Assembly (NCBI GenBank): GCA_000403215.2
Contig: KE159532.1
Location: forward strand, 15,846-79,845
Reading direction: 5' to 3'
DNA from: Lachnospiraceae bacterium A4
GTDB taxonomy: Bacteria; Bacillota; Clostridia; Lachnospirales; Lachnospiraceae
DNA length: 64,000 nucleotides
Below are positions 25,048 through 35,654 of the stretch, one piece after another; the first letter of the stretch is position 1, and every line of letters begins with the position of its first letter. The translations under genes were made by a program, and so were the position numbers. The notes below the pieces were generated by a model. It was given only the letters and a program-made list of their open reading frames with translations. It was not told the origin of the DNA and ran no database searches.

Positions 25048-25536
25048 ATGCTTGGAGATTGTTTTGTCGATATGGAGGAGCAGTATGACAAAATTTACCG
25101 CTACTGTTATTTCCGGCTGCGAAGCCGGCAGGCAGCGGAGGATATCACACAGGAAACCTTTCTGCGCTATTTCGAAAGATACCAGTGCACGACATCGGAG
25201 CAGCCTTTGCGGTGTCTGTATACGATTGCCAGAAATCTGTGTGTGGACGAATACCGGAGGGATTCAAGGGAGGCTGCGTGGGCGCAGCCGTATCCGTATC
25301 CAGAGGAGGAGAAAGGTGAGGGCGATGAGCAGGTGCTTACAGGCCTTTTGGTCAGGGCGGCGGTGGCGTCGCTTGAGCAGGACGAGCAGGAGCTTTTGCT
25401 GCTGCGCTATGTGAATGAAGTTCCGATACAGAGCATTGCTCAGTTCTATGGAATTTCGAGATTTGCAGTGTACCGGAGACTGGCCGCAGTGACCAAGAGA
25501 TTTCAGGCGGCATTGAGGAAGGAGGGATTTGGATGA
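25048..25536 (+). CDS. ECF-type RNA polymerase sigma factor
   Basis: 162 residues, preceded by GAGGGGGTGATGCAGA. Region 2 has YDKIYRYCYFRLRSRQAAED and ITQETFLRYFERY; region 4 has VPIQSIAQFYGISRFAVYRRL. Its stop overlaps the start of the next gene (ATGA), and the following membrane protein and ABC-2 type transporter appear to form one operon. It likely controls that operon; no classical anti-sigma domain is recognised in the neighbour, whose N-terminus could still serve that role. Confidence 0.88.
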   Translation: MLGDCFVDMEEQYDKIYRYCYFRLRSRQAAEDITQETFLRYFERYQCTTSEQPLRCLYTIARNLCVDEYRRDSREAAWAQPYPYPEEEKGEGDEQVLTGLLVRAAVASLEQDEQELLLLRYVNEVPIQSIAQFYGISRFAVYRRLAAVTKRFQAALRKEGFG

Positions 25537-26234
25537 GACGGGAGGTACGAGAGGAATTAAAGAGGGTATTTGAGCCGCCCAAGCCACAAGGCAAAAGGGC
25601 ATTTTTGCGCGCGCTTGCACAGCCTAGAATCAGCATTCTGCGGTTTGCCCTGACGCAGCTAGGCTATATTCGGAGATGGAGCTGGGCAGTGTCTGTCATG
25701 ATTTTTGCAGGCTCGGTTGCAGCTTCGGTGTGGAGTCCGTCAAGGATTCTTGGGATTGTCTCGGCATTTGCGCCGCTGCTTGCGCTGACTGTCGTGACGG
25801 AGAGTGGACGCTCGGAAAACTATGAGATGGCAGAGCTGGAGACGGCGACGCGCTTTTCGCTCAGAAGCGTGCTTCTGGCAAGGCTTGGGCTTCTTGGACT
25901 GGCAAATCTGGTGATGTTTTTCCTGCTGCTGCCAGTGGTGGTGTGGCGGCAGGAGCTGGGCGTGCTGCGGGCAGGGCTTTATATACTGCTGCCCTATCTG
26001 TTGACGGCTTTTGCAGGGCTTTGGGTTCTCCGCCGGTTTCGGGGGCGCGAGGCCGTGTACTGCTGTGTGGGCATCGCAGCCTGTATCAGTTTTCTGGCGG
26101 CAATGCTTTTTGAGACGGTGCCGCAATTGTACCAGCCGGATATGGTTTCATGGTGGTTTGCCGGTGTGCTTGCGTTCGGCGTGGGGACAGTGAGACAGTG
26201 TACAGGGATTGTCCGCGACAGTCTCGCAGCATAA
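25533..26234 (+). CDS. Hypothetical multi-pass membrane protein
   Basis: 233 residues, overlapping the sigma-factor gene by four bases. An N-terminal cytosolic segment of about 45 residues (VREELKRVFEPPKPQGKRAF) is followed by some six hydrophobic segments. Its place between a sigma factor and an ABC-2 transporter suggests it either senses for the sigma factor or belongs to the transporter. No named family recognised. Confidence 0.7.
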   Translation: MRREVREELKRVFEPPKPQGKRAFLRALAQPRISILRFALTQLGYIRRWSWAVSVMIFAGSVAASVWSPSRILGIVSAFAPLLALTVVTESGRSENYEMAELETATRFSLRSVLLARLGLLGLANLVMFFLLLPVVVWRQELGVLRAGLYILLPYLLTAFAGLWVLRRFRGREAVYCCVGIAACISFLAAMLFETVPQLYQPDMVSWWFAGVLAFGVGTVRQCTGIVRDSLAA

Positions 26235-26281
26235 ATTATCGAACAGACTGTAGCGTCTGTTCAAGAAAATGGAGGATTCGT

Positions 26282-26989
26282 ATGAAGCTTGTCATAGACC
26301 GTGTATCAAAACAATATCAGAACCGGATTGCAGTGGACCGTGTTTCTGCAACGTTACAAAAGGGCGTGTATGGGTTACTCGGCGCAAACGGCGCCGGAAA
26401 GACTACATTGATGCGGATGCTCTGCGGGATTTTGAAGCCGACAGGAGGGACGATCACATTTGACGGCATGGATGTGAGTGAGGAGGCTTACCGCGCAGTC
26501 CTTGGCTATCTGCCGCAGGATTTTGGCTATTATCCTGAGTTTAGTGCGCTGGATTTTCTGCTGTATCTGGCGGCGTTGAAGGGAATCCCCAAGGCGCAGG
26601 CAAAGTGTAGGGCAAGAGAGCTGCTTGCGCTGGTATCCTTGCAGGAGGCTGAAAAAAAGAAGATTAAGACCTTTTCAGGAGGAATGAAGCAGCGGCTTGG
26701 CATCGCGCAGGCACTCTTAAATGACCCCAAACTGCTGATTTTGGACGAACCGACAGCAGGGCTCGACCCAAAGGAGCGCGTGCGCTTTCGGAACCTCATT
26801 CAAACGCTTGGCAAGGACAGCATTGTGCTGCTGTCCACGCATATCGTCTCGGACATAGAGCATATCGCCGATGAGATTCTGATGATGAAGGCAGGGCAGC
26901 TTATTTACCGGGGCAATTGGGAACATGAACAAGGCGATTTGGAGGAATTTTACCTGCAACAGTTTGAGGAGGAGGGGACACATGAATAA
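26282..26989 (+). CDS. ABC transporter ATP-binding protein
   Basis: 235 residues from ATG 26282 with TGGAGG before it. Walker A GANGAGKTTL, Q-loop LPQDFGYY, signature TFSGGMKQR, Walker B LLILDEPTAGLDP and the His switch LSTHIVSD are all intact. It resembles the bacitracin/lantibiotic-type ABC-2 ATPases. It overlaps its permease gene by eight bases and probably energises it. Confidence 0.93.
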   Translation: MKLVIDRVSKQYQNRIAVDRVSATLQKGVYGLLGANGAGKTTLMRMLCGILKPTGGTITFDGMDVSEEAYRAVLGYLPQDFGYYPEFSALDFLLYLAALKGIPKAQAKCRARELLALVSLQEAEKKKIKTFSGGMKQRLGIAQALLNDPKLLILDEPTAGLDPKERVRFRNLIQTLGKDSIVLLSTHIVSDIEHIADEILMMKAGQLIYRGNWEHEQGDLEEFYLQQFEEEGTHE

Positions 26990-28208
26990 TTTTGGGACAC
27001 TCTATTATTATGAAGTGAAAAAGATTTTGAGCCGGAAGCTGGTCTGGAGTGTTTTTTTTATAAATGTATGCTGCATTGTCATGTTTACATGTGCAGATTT
27101 GATGGGAAAGTATTATGTGGACGGCGAGGTGGCTGACACGCATTACCATATGTTTCAGGTCGATCAGGACTACCGGCGCGCATTGTCCGGCAGGCAGCTC
27201 GACACGGCGCTGCTGGAGGAGATGCAGGAGGCGTACAGCAAAATTCCCGATACGCAGGAGCGGTATATGCTCACAGACGAATACCAGACCTATGCGCGCC
27301 CGTACAGCGAGATTTATAACTTGTTTCGGAGATGGACGCAGAAAAAGGAGCTGGAAGAGCTGCGTGCATGGCAGCCGGACGAGGAGGCGCTCTACGCGGC
27401 AAGACTTGAGACGATGGAACAGCTATGGCGTGAGCAGCAGCTAACCGATGCGGAGAAGGCGCTATGGCGTGAGAAGGAGGCGCAGGAGCAAGAGAACAGG
27501 CCGCTTACGTATCTGTACCACGAAGGCTATACGAAGCTGCTTGCCAATGGCTTAAACACGCTGAGTATCTTGGTGCAGATGTTTGTCTGTATCTGTATGG
27601 CAGGCGTTTTTACGGACGAGCACACACGCAGGACCGATCAGCTTATTTTGTCAGGCGCAAAGGGAAAAGAGATGGTATACTGGGCAAAAATAGCAGCCGG
27701 CGCCAGTGTCTCCGCAGCGTGTGCCGCGCTCTTGTCAGCGATTACCTTTATGCTGGTCTTTGCAGTATATGGGGCGGAGGGATTTGGGACTTCCCTGCGC
27801 TTTAGCGCCTATCTGTGCTCCTCGTCCGAGCGGTTTTCGGTAGGGCAGGTGTGTCTGATAGAATACGGCATTTTGATTCTTACCGCGGTCTTTGTCAGTG
27901 TGCTGGTGCTGGTGGTATCAGAGCTGCTGCACAGCAGTATTGCGACGCTGGCAGTCAGCGTGGGCTTGCTCATGGCAGGCATACTTGCAAGGATACCAGA
28001 ACAGTACCGTGTGCTCTCTCAGCTCTGGGACTGGCTTCCCGCGCGGTTTCTCAATGCAGTCTACATCTTTGACAACAGAACGGTTCCGCTGGCAGGATAC
28101 TGTCTGGTCTCATGGATTGCAGTTCCGCTGTGTTACATGCTGGCAGGGCTTGTGATGGTCCTCGCCGGGAAACGGATTTACCGGAATTATCAGGTGTTAA
28201 ACCGCTGA
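26982..28208 (+). CDS. ABC-2 type permease
   Basis: 408 residues from ATG 26982 inside the end of the ATPase gene (GAGGAGGGGACAC precedes). One membrane segment near residues 20-40, a large outer helical domain (about 45-190) and five more segments at the C-terminal half, the usual ABC-2 plan for exporters of peptides or for membrane-stress resistance. The large extracytoplasmic helical insert (rich in QEE/REQ) might bind the transported molecule. Substrate unknown. Confidence 0.85.
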   Translation: MNNFGTLYYYEVKKILSRKLVWSVFFINVCCIVMFTCADLMGKYYVDGEVADTHYHMFQVDQDYRRALSGRQLDTALLEEMQEAYSKIPDTQERYMLTDEYQTYARPYSEIYNLFRRWTQKKELEELRAWQPDEEALYAARLETMEQLWREQQLTDAEKALWREKEAQEQENRPLTYLYHEGYTKLLANGLNTLSILVQMFVCICMAGVFTDEHTRRTDQLILSGAKGKEMVYWAKIAAGASVSAACAALLSAITFMLVFAVYGAEGFGTSLRFSAYLCSSSERFSVGQVCLIEYGILILTAVFVSVLVLVVSELLHSSIATLAVSVGLLMAGILARIPEQYRVLSQLWDWLPARFLNAVYIFDNRTVPLAGYCLVSWIAVPLCYMLAGLVMVLAGKRIYRNYQVLNR

Positions 28209-28233
28209 TTAACAAAAGTAAAGTGAAATTAAG

Positions 28234-28262
28234 TTGCTATATCTTCCTCTTAATGATATAAT
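28234..28262 (+). promoter_or_regulatory. Promoter of the LytTR response-regulator operon
   Basis: TTGCTA (28234-28239), 17-base spacer, TATAAT (28257-28262), followed by a 45-base leader. Confidence 0.7.
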
Positions 28263-28306
28263 GTCAAAGGTCATGAGAAGTTAAAAGGAAAGTAAGGCGC
28301 ATACTT

Positions 28307-29041
28307 ATGAAAATAGTAATCTGCGATGATTGTGTCGAAGATTTACAATATATAGAGCAATTGCTTGGGCAATACACAGAAGCGGCTCCGGGCGCCGATT
28401 TTGTGGTGGAAAAATATTTGGATGCTGCCGTCTTGTACGACAGAATCCAAGAGGGCAGGCAGGCCGAGATTTATATACTGGATATGATTATGGCAAAACG
28501 TACAGGCATTGACCTTGGCAGCCTGATTCGAAAAGTGGGAGGGGACAGCGTGATTATCTATATCACGTCCTCCGACGAGTACGCAATGGAGGCATACGGG
28601 GTTCATGCAGTGCGTTATTTGCTAAAGCCCGTGAGCAGTGAGAGCTTTTTTGAGGCGATGGATTCTGCGCGCTCGTCTGTCAGAGGACGGCGCAAACTGA
28701 TGTTTATGGTAAAGACGAAGGCAGGAACCGTGGGGGTGCCTTATTCGGAGATTGAATATATAGAGAATTATTCTAGGACACTCAGTATCAGACTGGCGGA
28801 TGGAGAGCAGATCAGAAGTATTTTTATCAGAAAGTCGTTTGACGAGGAGATCCGCGAGATTGCAGGGGACAGAAGTTTCCTGCAGGTTCACAAATCTTTC
28901 CTCATTAATATGGAGCATGTAAAAAGGCTTGAGCAGGGAGAAGTCGTGATGGATAGCGGAAAACACATTCCTGTCAGCAAGACGAGGGCAGCCGATGTGA
29001 AAAAGGCGTATCTGCTGTTTTTGTCAGTGTGCTACAGATAA
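28307..29041 (+). CDS. LytTR family response regulator
   Basis: 244 residues. Receiver domain (about 1-120): KIVICDDCVEDLQYIE with the acidic pair, phosphorylated Asp in AEIYILDMIMAKRTG, Thr/Ser in YITSSDEY and Lys in RYLLKPV. The C-terminal LytTR DNA-binding domain (about 138-240) has VPYSEIEYIENYSRT and FLQVHKSFLINMEHVKRL. Such regulators control peptide signalling, bacteriocin or cell-surface genes. Ten bases before the paired sensor kinase. Targets may include the ABC-2 transporter just upstream (inference). Confidence 0.93.
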   Translation: MKIVICDDCVEDLQYIEQLLGQYTEAAPGADFVVEKYLDAAVLYDRIQEGRQAEIYILDMIMAKRTGIDLGSLIRKVGGDSVIIYITSSDEYAMEAYGVHAVRYLLKPVSSESFFEAMDSARSSVRGRRKLMFMVKTKAGTVGVPYSEIEYIENYSRTLSIRLADGEQIRSIFIRKSFDEEIREIAGDRSFLQVHKSFLINMEHVKRLEQGEVVMDSGKHIPVSKTRAADVKKAYLLFLSVCYR

Positions 29042-29051
29042 GGAGTTGTCC

Positions 29052-30338
29052 ATGAATTATAAAAATTTATCCTATACCATCAGCCATGTGTTTTTGATGC
29101 TGTTCATGTATCTTTTTATCGTGCACCGGTATTCGAAGAAAAAGACGGCAGGAATCTGTATCTTTTCGTTTTGGACATTGAGGCTTACCGACTATCTGAA
29201 GTTAGACCTTTATCCAGACAGTCAGATGTGTTATGCCGTTGTGACGATGTTTCAGATTTTCGTGACGCAGTTTACGGGGATATTCATTGCAAAGCACCGG
29301 GACGGTAAACTTTTGTTTGCAGGACTCAGCGCATCGAATTATGTGATTGCCGGGAGTGTCGCGGCAACAATTTTGTATATGTGGACGCAGGATCTGGTGA
29401 TTTCCATGCTGGGAAGCGTTGTGGTCCATACAGTCATACTTTGGATCTTATACGGCCGTATCCGCGCAATATGGCTTCGGTATCAGGAAAAGGAGACAGA
29501 GAAAAACTGGTGGGAGCTGTGCCTGATACCAGTGTTTTTTTATTGCGGTTTTTGCACACTGGCGTTTTTCCCGATCACGCTGGAGGACAATCCGCAGAAT
29601 ATTCCGGCAGTCCTGTCATTTATCATCACAATGTTTGTCGCATATGTGGTGGTGATACGATATATGGAAAGTGAGTCCGAGCGGGCAGGAATTTACTGGA
29701 AGAATGTCTTTTTTGAGTCGTATATCAAGGGACTGGAGGACCAGTATTACTTGGTGCAGCGCTCAGAGCAGAATCTCAAGATACTCCGTCATGACATGCG
29801 GCATTATTCTGGTATGATTGACACGCTGTTAAACCAGGGTGCCTATGATGAGATTCGGAATGTGACAGCACATATCAAGGAGGTTTCGGATGAGAACCGG
29901 GTGGTCAAGTACTGCGAAAATCTGATGGCAAACTCGATACTCACACATATTATGGAGAGGGCGCGGCGGTGCGGCGCAGTGGTCCACCTCGAGGCAGCCG
30001 TTCCAAGGGAGCTGCCGTTTAACGACTACGAGTTTGCAACAGTGCTTGCGAATCTGTTAGAGAATGCAGTGCGGTGCGTGAGTGCGTTTCAGGAGAAGGA
30101 TAAGCGCGTGGAGGCGAGGATTGAGTGTGCGGACGGCCATGTGCTGATTCACATACAGAATGAATACGAGAATGAAATCCTGCTTGATGCGGCGACGGGA
30201 CTTCCGAGGAGTCAGGCGGGAGAGGGACATGGACTGGGAATGCAGAGCGTGCAGGCATTCTCTGATAAAATTGGCGGCAATATAGGATGCTACTGTGAGG
30301 ACGGGGTGTTTCATTTGATGCTTTTTGCGAAAATTTAG
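29052..30338 (+). CDS. GHKL-type sensor histidine kinase (AgrC-like)
   Basis: 428 residues from ATG 29052 with AAGGAGTTGTCC before it. Six hydrophobic segments in the first ~205 residues form the sensing part; the phosphorylated His is in LKILRHDMRHYSGMID (RHDMRHY is typical of AgrC-like kinases); the ATPase core has NLLENAVRC (N box) and GEGHGLGMQSV (G box). It should phosphorylate the LytTR regulator encoded just before it. The absence of a nearby autoinducer-peptide gene leaves the ligand open. Confidence 0.92.
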   Translation: MNYKNLSYTISHVFLMLFMYLFIVHRYSKKKTAGICIFSFWTLRLTDYLKLDLYPDSQMCYAVVTMFQIFVTQFTGIFIAKHRDGKLLFAGLSASNYVIAGSVAATILYMWTQDLVISMLGSVVVHTVILWILYGRIRAIWLRYQEKETEKNWWELCLIPVFFYCGFCTLAFFPITLEDNPQNIPAVLSFIITMFVAYVVVIRYMESESERAGIYWKNVFFESYIKGLEDQYYLVQRSEQNLKILRHDMRHYSGMIDTLLNQGAYDEIRNVTAHIKEVSDENRVVKYCENLMANSILTHIMERARRCGAVVHLEAAVPRELPFNDYEFATVLANLLENAVRCVSAFQEKDKRVEARIECADGHVLIHIQNEYENEILLDAATGLPRSQAGEGHGLGMQSVQAFSDKIGGNIGCYCEDGVFHLMLFAKI

Positions 30339-30426
30339 GCTTTTTTTGTGCAAAAAAGGAAATATGGCATACCAGTTTGCATGATATAATGAAGGAAGCG
30401 GGACAGAAGGAAAGGCGGAGATTGGT

Positions 30427-32337
30427 ATGCAGAAGATTTTTATAAAATACGTGGCAGTCATTATGACAGCAGCAATATTCTTGATTCTTTTTATCAATGG
30501 ATTATTTACCAGCCATACGATGAGAAACCAGCAGTATAAGACATTTCAGGCAAAAATAGACCAGATGATACATACCTTGGAGAATAACCGGATGGAGTTG
30601 GCACTGCTCAACGAAAATCTGGACGCGGATTATCTGACGCGTGCGCGTGCGGCGGCTTATGTGATGGACCGTCAGGAGGATGTGCTGATGGATGTCTCCA
30701 AGATGCAGTATCTTGCAGATCTGCTCAATGTCGATGAGCTGCATGTTATTGATGAAAACGGTTTTATCGCGTATGGCTCTGTATCCCAGTATGTTGGTAT
30801 TGATATGGCGGACCATGAGCAGACGCGTGCGTTTCTGGCACTGCTTGACAGCGACGAAGAGGATGCGTACTTGATTCAGGAGCCGCAGCCCAATGCCGCA
30901 GAGGCGAGGATGATGCAGTATGTCGGTGTGGCGAGACAGGGGCGCAAGGGTGTTGTGCAGGTCGGGTTTGAGCCCAAGAGACAGATGGAAGCGCAGTCAA
31001 GAAATACGTATGACTATATATTTTCAAGATTTCCGACAGATATCGGCGAAGAGCTTTTTGTGGTGGACTGCACTACTGGGGAAGTGCTCGGACATTCGGA
31101 GGATATTGACCGTGATTTTGGCAGGGAGTACTATCAACTGGATTCACTGCTGGCGTGCACGGAGGGCGCGTACTTACCGGGGGCAGAGGGCAGAAGCATG
31201 TATGTTGTCAGCAAAAAGTACGAGGATACATTGATTTGTGCAGCGCTGCCCCGGGAGGTGCTGCTCCAGAAACTGCTGACCAACACGCTGCTGACCTTTA
31301 TTTATTTGTTTGTGATTGAGCTTGCGGCGGTGGTGGTGTTAAATTATCTTGTCAAACGCAAGGTGATTGACGGGATTCATCGTATTATAAGAAGTCTGTC
31401 TGCGATAACGGACGGGAATCTGGGCACGACGGTAGATGTGGGCGGAAACCGCGAGTTTGAGGAGTTGAGCAGTGGAATCAACACGATGGTATCGAGTATT
31501 ATAAATATATCAGACAGAATCTCTGCGATTATCGACATGAGCGGCTTCCCGCTGGCAGCTTTTGAGTATGAAAGCGGGGCGAATGCGATGTTTGTCACTT
31601 CGGGTCTGGGCGCGCTGATGGACATTTCGGACAGGGCAGTCACAGAATTTTGCAGGAATGCAAAACGCTTTGACGCTTATATTCAGCGGGTTACGGCGTC
31701 GCCCATCGAGGGAGAGACTGAAGTATACCAGATACACAATGACCGCTATGTCAAAATCCACATGTCTGAGACCCCGACAGGGAAACTTGGCGTGATTACG
31801 GATGTGACGCAGGATATCATGGAGAAAAACAGAATGCGTTATGAAAACACGCATGATCCGCTCACAGGACTTTACAAGTACCAGTATTTCCGCCAGCTTG
31901 CACAGGATATGCTGCGCAAGCTGCCAGACGGGGAGGTATGCGCGTTTGTCATGCTGGATCTGGATTATTTCAAGGGCATCAATGACACCTATGGACATGA
32001 CACGGGCGACCGGTATCTGCAAAGTTTTTCGGCAGTGATGAGCGCGATGCCCCAAGAGCATTTTCTGGCGGCGAGACGCTCAGGAGATGAATTTAGCATG
32101 ATGATCTTTGGGTGCGCAAACCGGGAGGAGATTCAAAGCTTGCTGCATGATTTTTATGAGCAGCTTGGTCAGAACCAGATCTTTTTGTCTGACACGGAGT
32201 CAAGGACAATCAGCGCCTCCGCAGGCTATGCGTGGACGGACAATGCGGAGGCGGAGATAGCGGTGCTGCTGAGCCATGCGGACGAAGCCTTATATAAAGT
32301 GAAGCGGGACACCAAAGGAAACTATCGTGAGTATTGA
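30427..32337 (+). CDS. Diguanylate cyclase with extracytoplasmic sensor and HAMP
   Basis: 636 residues. Membrane segments at about 9-29 and 285-306 flank an outer sensory domain of roughly 250 residues; a HAMP linker follows (to about 360), then a PAS-like stretch and a GGDEF domain (about 475-636) with DPLTGLYKYQYF, LDLDYFKGINDTYGH and catalytic SGDEF at residues 552-556. It makes cyclic di-GMP from two GTP. SGDEF is an accepted active variant of GGDEF. Single gene with a weak extended -10 (TGATATAAT) upstream. Signal unknown. Confidence 0.92.
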   Translation: MQKIFIKYVAVIMTAAIFLILFINGLFTSHTMRNQQYKTFQAKIDQMIHTLENNRMELALLNENLDADYLTRARAAAYVMDRQEDVLMDVSKMQYLADLLNVDELHVIDENGFIAYGSVSQYVGIDMADHEQTRAFLALLDSDEEDAYLIQEPQPNAAEARMMQYVGVARQGRKGVVQVGFEPKRQMEAQSRNTYDYIFSRFPTDIGEELFVVDCTTGEVLGHSEDIDRDFGREYYQLDSLLACTEGAYLPGAEGRSMYVVSKKYEDTLICAALPREVLLQKLLTNTLLTFIYLFVIELAAVVVLNYLVKRKVIDGIHRIIRSLSAITDGNLGTTVDVGGNREFEELSSGINTMVSSIINISDRISAIIDMSGFPLAAFEYESGANAMFVTSGLGALMDISDRAVTEFCRNAKRFDAYIQRVTASPIEGETEVYQIHNDRYVKIHMSETPTGKLGVITDVTQDIMEKNRMRYENTHDPLTGLYKYQYFRQLAQDMLRKLPDGEVCAFVMLDLDYFKGINDTYGHDTGDRYLQSFSAVMSAMPQEHFLAARRSGDEFSMMIFGCANREEIQSLLHDFYEQLGQNQIFLSDTESRTISASAGYAWTDNAEAEIAVLLSHADEALYKVKRDTKGNYREY

Positions 32338-32374
32338 CAGGAGTATTGTCAAGCGCCCTTCAACGTGCTATAAT
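32334..32374 (+). promoter_or_regulatory. recQ promoter with inverted repeat at -35
   Basis: TTGTCA (32346-32351), 17-base spacer, TATAAT (32369-32374). TTGACA (32334-32339) and TGTCAA (32347-32352) form an inverted repeat across the -35 element. It does not match the Gram-positive LexA box. Confidence 0.65.
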
Positions 32375-32406
32375 TTTTTATTACAAAGCCGTTGGAAGGA
32401 GATGCA

Positions 32407-34272
<1,866 letters not shown>

Positions 34273-34288
34273 GAGGGGAGAACGCCTT

Positions 34289-34657
34289 ATGAGATATACG
34301 TGGCTGGATGAATATTTACTGGCAAAAACTGGCGTGACAAAGGACCACAAGAAAGAGTGGAACTGGATTCGCTACCAAATAGGAGGCAAGATGTTTGCGG
34401 CAGTCTGCCTGAATGAACAGAATGAAGCCTGTTATATTAATCTGAAATTAGAGCCGGAGGAGGGGGCGTTTTTGAGGACGCAGTATGAAGATATCATTCC
34501 GGGATATTATTCAAACAAAGTGCACTGGAATTCTGTGAAGCCAGATGGAGCAGTGCCAGATGATCTGCTCAAAGATCTGCTGGACAAATCCTATCAGTTG
34601 GTGTTTGGCGGACTGAGCAAGAAAAAACAGCGGGAAATTTTGGAGACAGCGGGATAG
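34289..34657 (+). CDS. MmcQ/YjbR family protein
   Basis: 122 residues from ATG 34289 with GAGAGGGGAG upstream. The whole chain matches the compact CyaY-like fold of YjbR/MmcQ proteins: EWNWIRYQIGGKMFAAV, YINLKLEPEEGAFLR and GYYSNKVHWNSVKPDG. These are small single-domain proteins proposed to bind DNA; the exact role is unknown. Likely co-transcribed with recQ (16-base gap). Confidence 0.9.
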   Translation: MRYTWLDEYLLAKTGVTKDHKKEWNWIRYQIGGKMFAAVCLNEQNEACYINLKLEPEEGAFLRTQYEDIIPGYYSNKVHWNSVKPDGAVPDDLLKDLLDKSYQLVFGGLSKKKQREILETAG

Positions 34658-34762
34658 ACAAATACAAGGCGGCGGTCGTGGAGACTTCCAAGCTGGGAAT
34701 CTACGACTATGTGCTCAAACCATTTAAGGGTGAAGACCTGCACCAGCGGATTAACCGTGTAC
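34658..34762 (+). pseudogene. Response-regulator receiver fragment
   Basis: One frame reads DKYKAAVVETSKLGIYDYVLKPF then KGEDLHQRINRVL, the last third of a receiver domain with the conserved Lys-Pro. There is no start codon, Asp region or output domain. The fragment ends exactly where the element arm begins (TAAGGAACTG), which would add RNCRK as in the split VgrG-like gene. It is a relic of a gene once here. Confidence 0.6.
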
Positions 34763-34765
34763 TAA

Positions 34766-34783
34766 GGAACTGTAGAAAAATAA
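34766..34783 (+). repeat. Single arm of the palindromic element (copy E, truncated)
   Basis: GGAACTGTAGAAAAATAA preceded by TAA (34763-34765) matches the arms at 7363 and 9923. No inner stem or second arm follows; the next gene's ribosome binding site (GGGAGGAAG) begins within ten bases. Confidence 0.65.
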
Positions 34784-34799
34784 TAGGGAGGAAGAAAAG

Positions 34800-35531
34800 A
34801 TGGCAGTACAGTATGATGTATCGGCAATGGAACTCATTCGGCTGTTTGGCTGCGACAAGCCAGCCAGCGGGGCGCTGTGGGAGGTAAAAATGCCCGCTCT
34901 GCTGGAGGAATTTCTGCGTCTGGCAAAGGACCAGCCACTGTTTGAAACGTCAGATTTCTGGTCAGGAGGACCTTATTTCTTCTATGAAGATATCGAAGAG
35001 CGGATTGAAGATGATGAGGAATACTGGGAGGAGGATCCAGAAGAGTACGAAGAGGATGAGTACTATCAAATGTCAAAGATTCCCAGAGAGCAGTGGGGAG
35101 AGCATATGCCAGACTACTTGCAGATTGGCAGTGATTACGGTGTGGGCTGTGTGACGTATGGAATCTGTGAGACGGATCTGGAGAAGGAGGACCCGCCTGT
35201 TTATATTTGGAATGAAGCCGATTCATTAAAGGACTGGCGGGTGCTGACGGATTCGCTGTCCGTGTTTCTTGGCGGGATTGTGTGTGATATCTTGTCAGGC
35301 ATGAACTATCCGACAGCGAAGAGGGTTCTGGAGAAAGACGCATGGACGTTTGAGGAGCTGAACCATTTTGATCTGCTGGCTCAGCGGCAGATTGAACTTT
35401 CAAGTATGAAAAAATATCCGTCACTTTACGGCGTGGAAGTTTTTTACCGCGTCTGTGTAGATGTGGAGGCAAAGACGCTGTATCTGGTAAGAGATGACAA
35501 AGAACTGCTGGTGATTCAGAAAGCAGAATAA
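34800..35531 (+). CDS. SUKH/SMI1-KNR4-like protein
   Basis: 243 residues behind AGGGAGGAAGAAAAG. LLEEFLRLAKDQPLFETSD and LQIGSDYGVGCVTYGICE recall SMI1/KNR4 (SUKH) proteins, many of which are immunity proteins in polymorphic toxin systems. A very acidic insert (about 62-85, Glu/Asp/Tyr rich) separates two parts of the fold. No toxin gene is adjacent; its position right behind a rearrangement junction suggests one could have been lost. Family call moderate. Confidence 0.5.
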   Translation: MAVQYDVSAMELIRLFGCDKPASGALWEVKMPALLEEFLRLAKDQPLFETSDFWSGGPYFFYEDIEERIEDDEEYWEEDPEEYEEDEYYQMSKIPREQWGEHMPDYLQIGSDYGVGCVTYGICETDLEKEDPPVYIWNEADSLKDWRVLTDSLSVFLGGIVCDILSGMNYPTAKRVLEKDAWTFEELNHFDLLAQRQIELSSMKKYPSLYGVEVFYRVCVDVEAKTLYLVRDDKELLVIQKAE

Positions 35532-35545
35532 GCATAAAAAAGGGA

Positions 35546-35574
35546 TTGCATTCAGAACAGATGTGTGATAAGAT
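35546..35574 (+). promoter_or_regulatory. Promoter of the radical-SAM/DUF4130 pair
   Basis: TTGCAT (35546-35551), 17-base spacer, TAAGAT (35569-35574), 80 bases before ATG 35655. Confidence 0.55.
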
Positions 35575-35654
35575 AAAACAAACATAGATTTGGAAAATTT
35601 GTTTGATTTTTCTTGCCACACATTTTTATTTTAGAGGAAGCTGAGGGGAACTAC

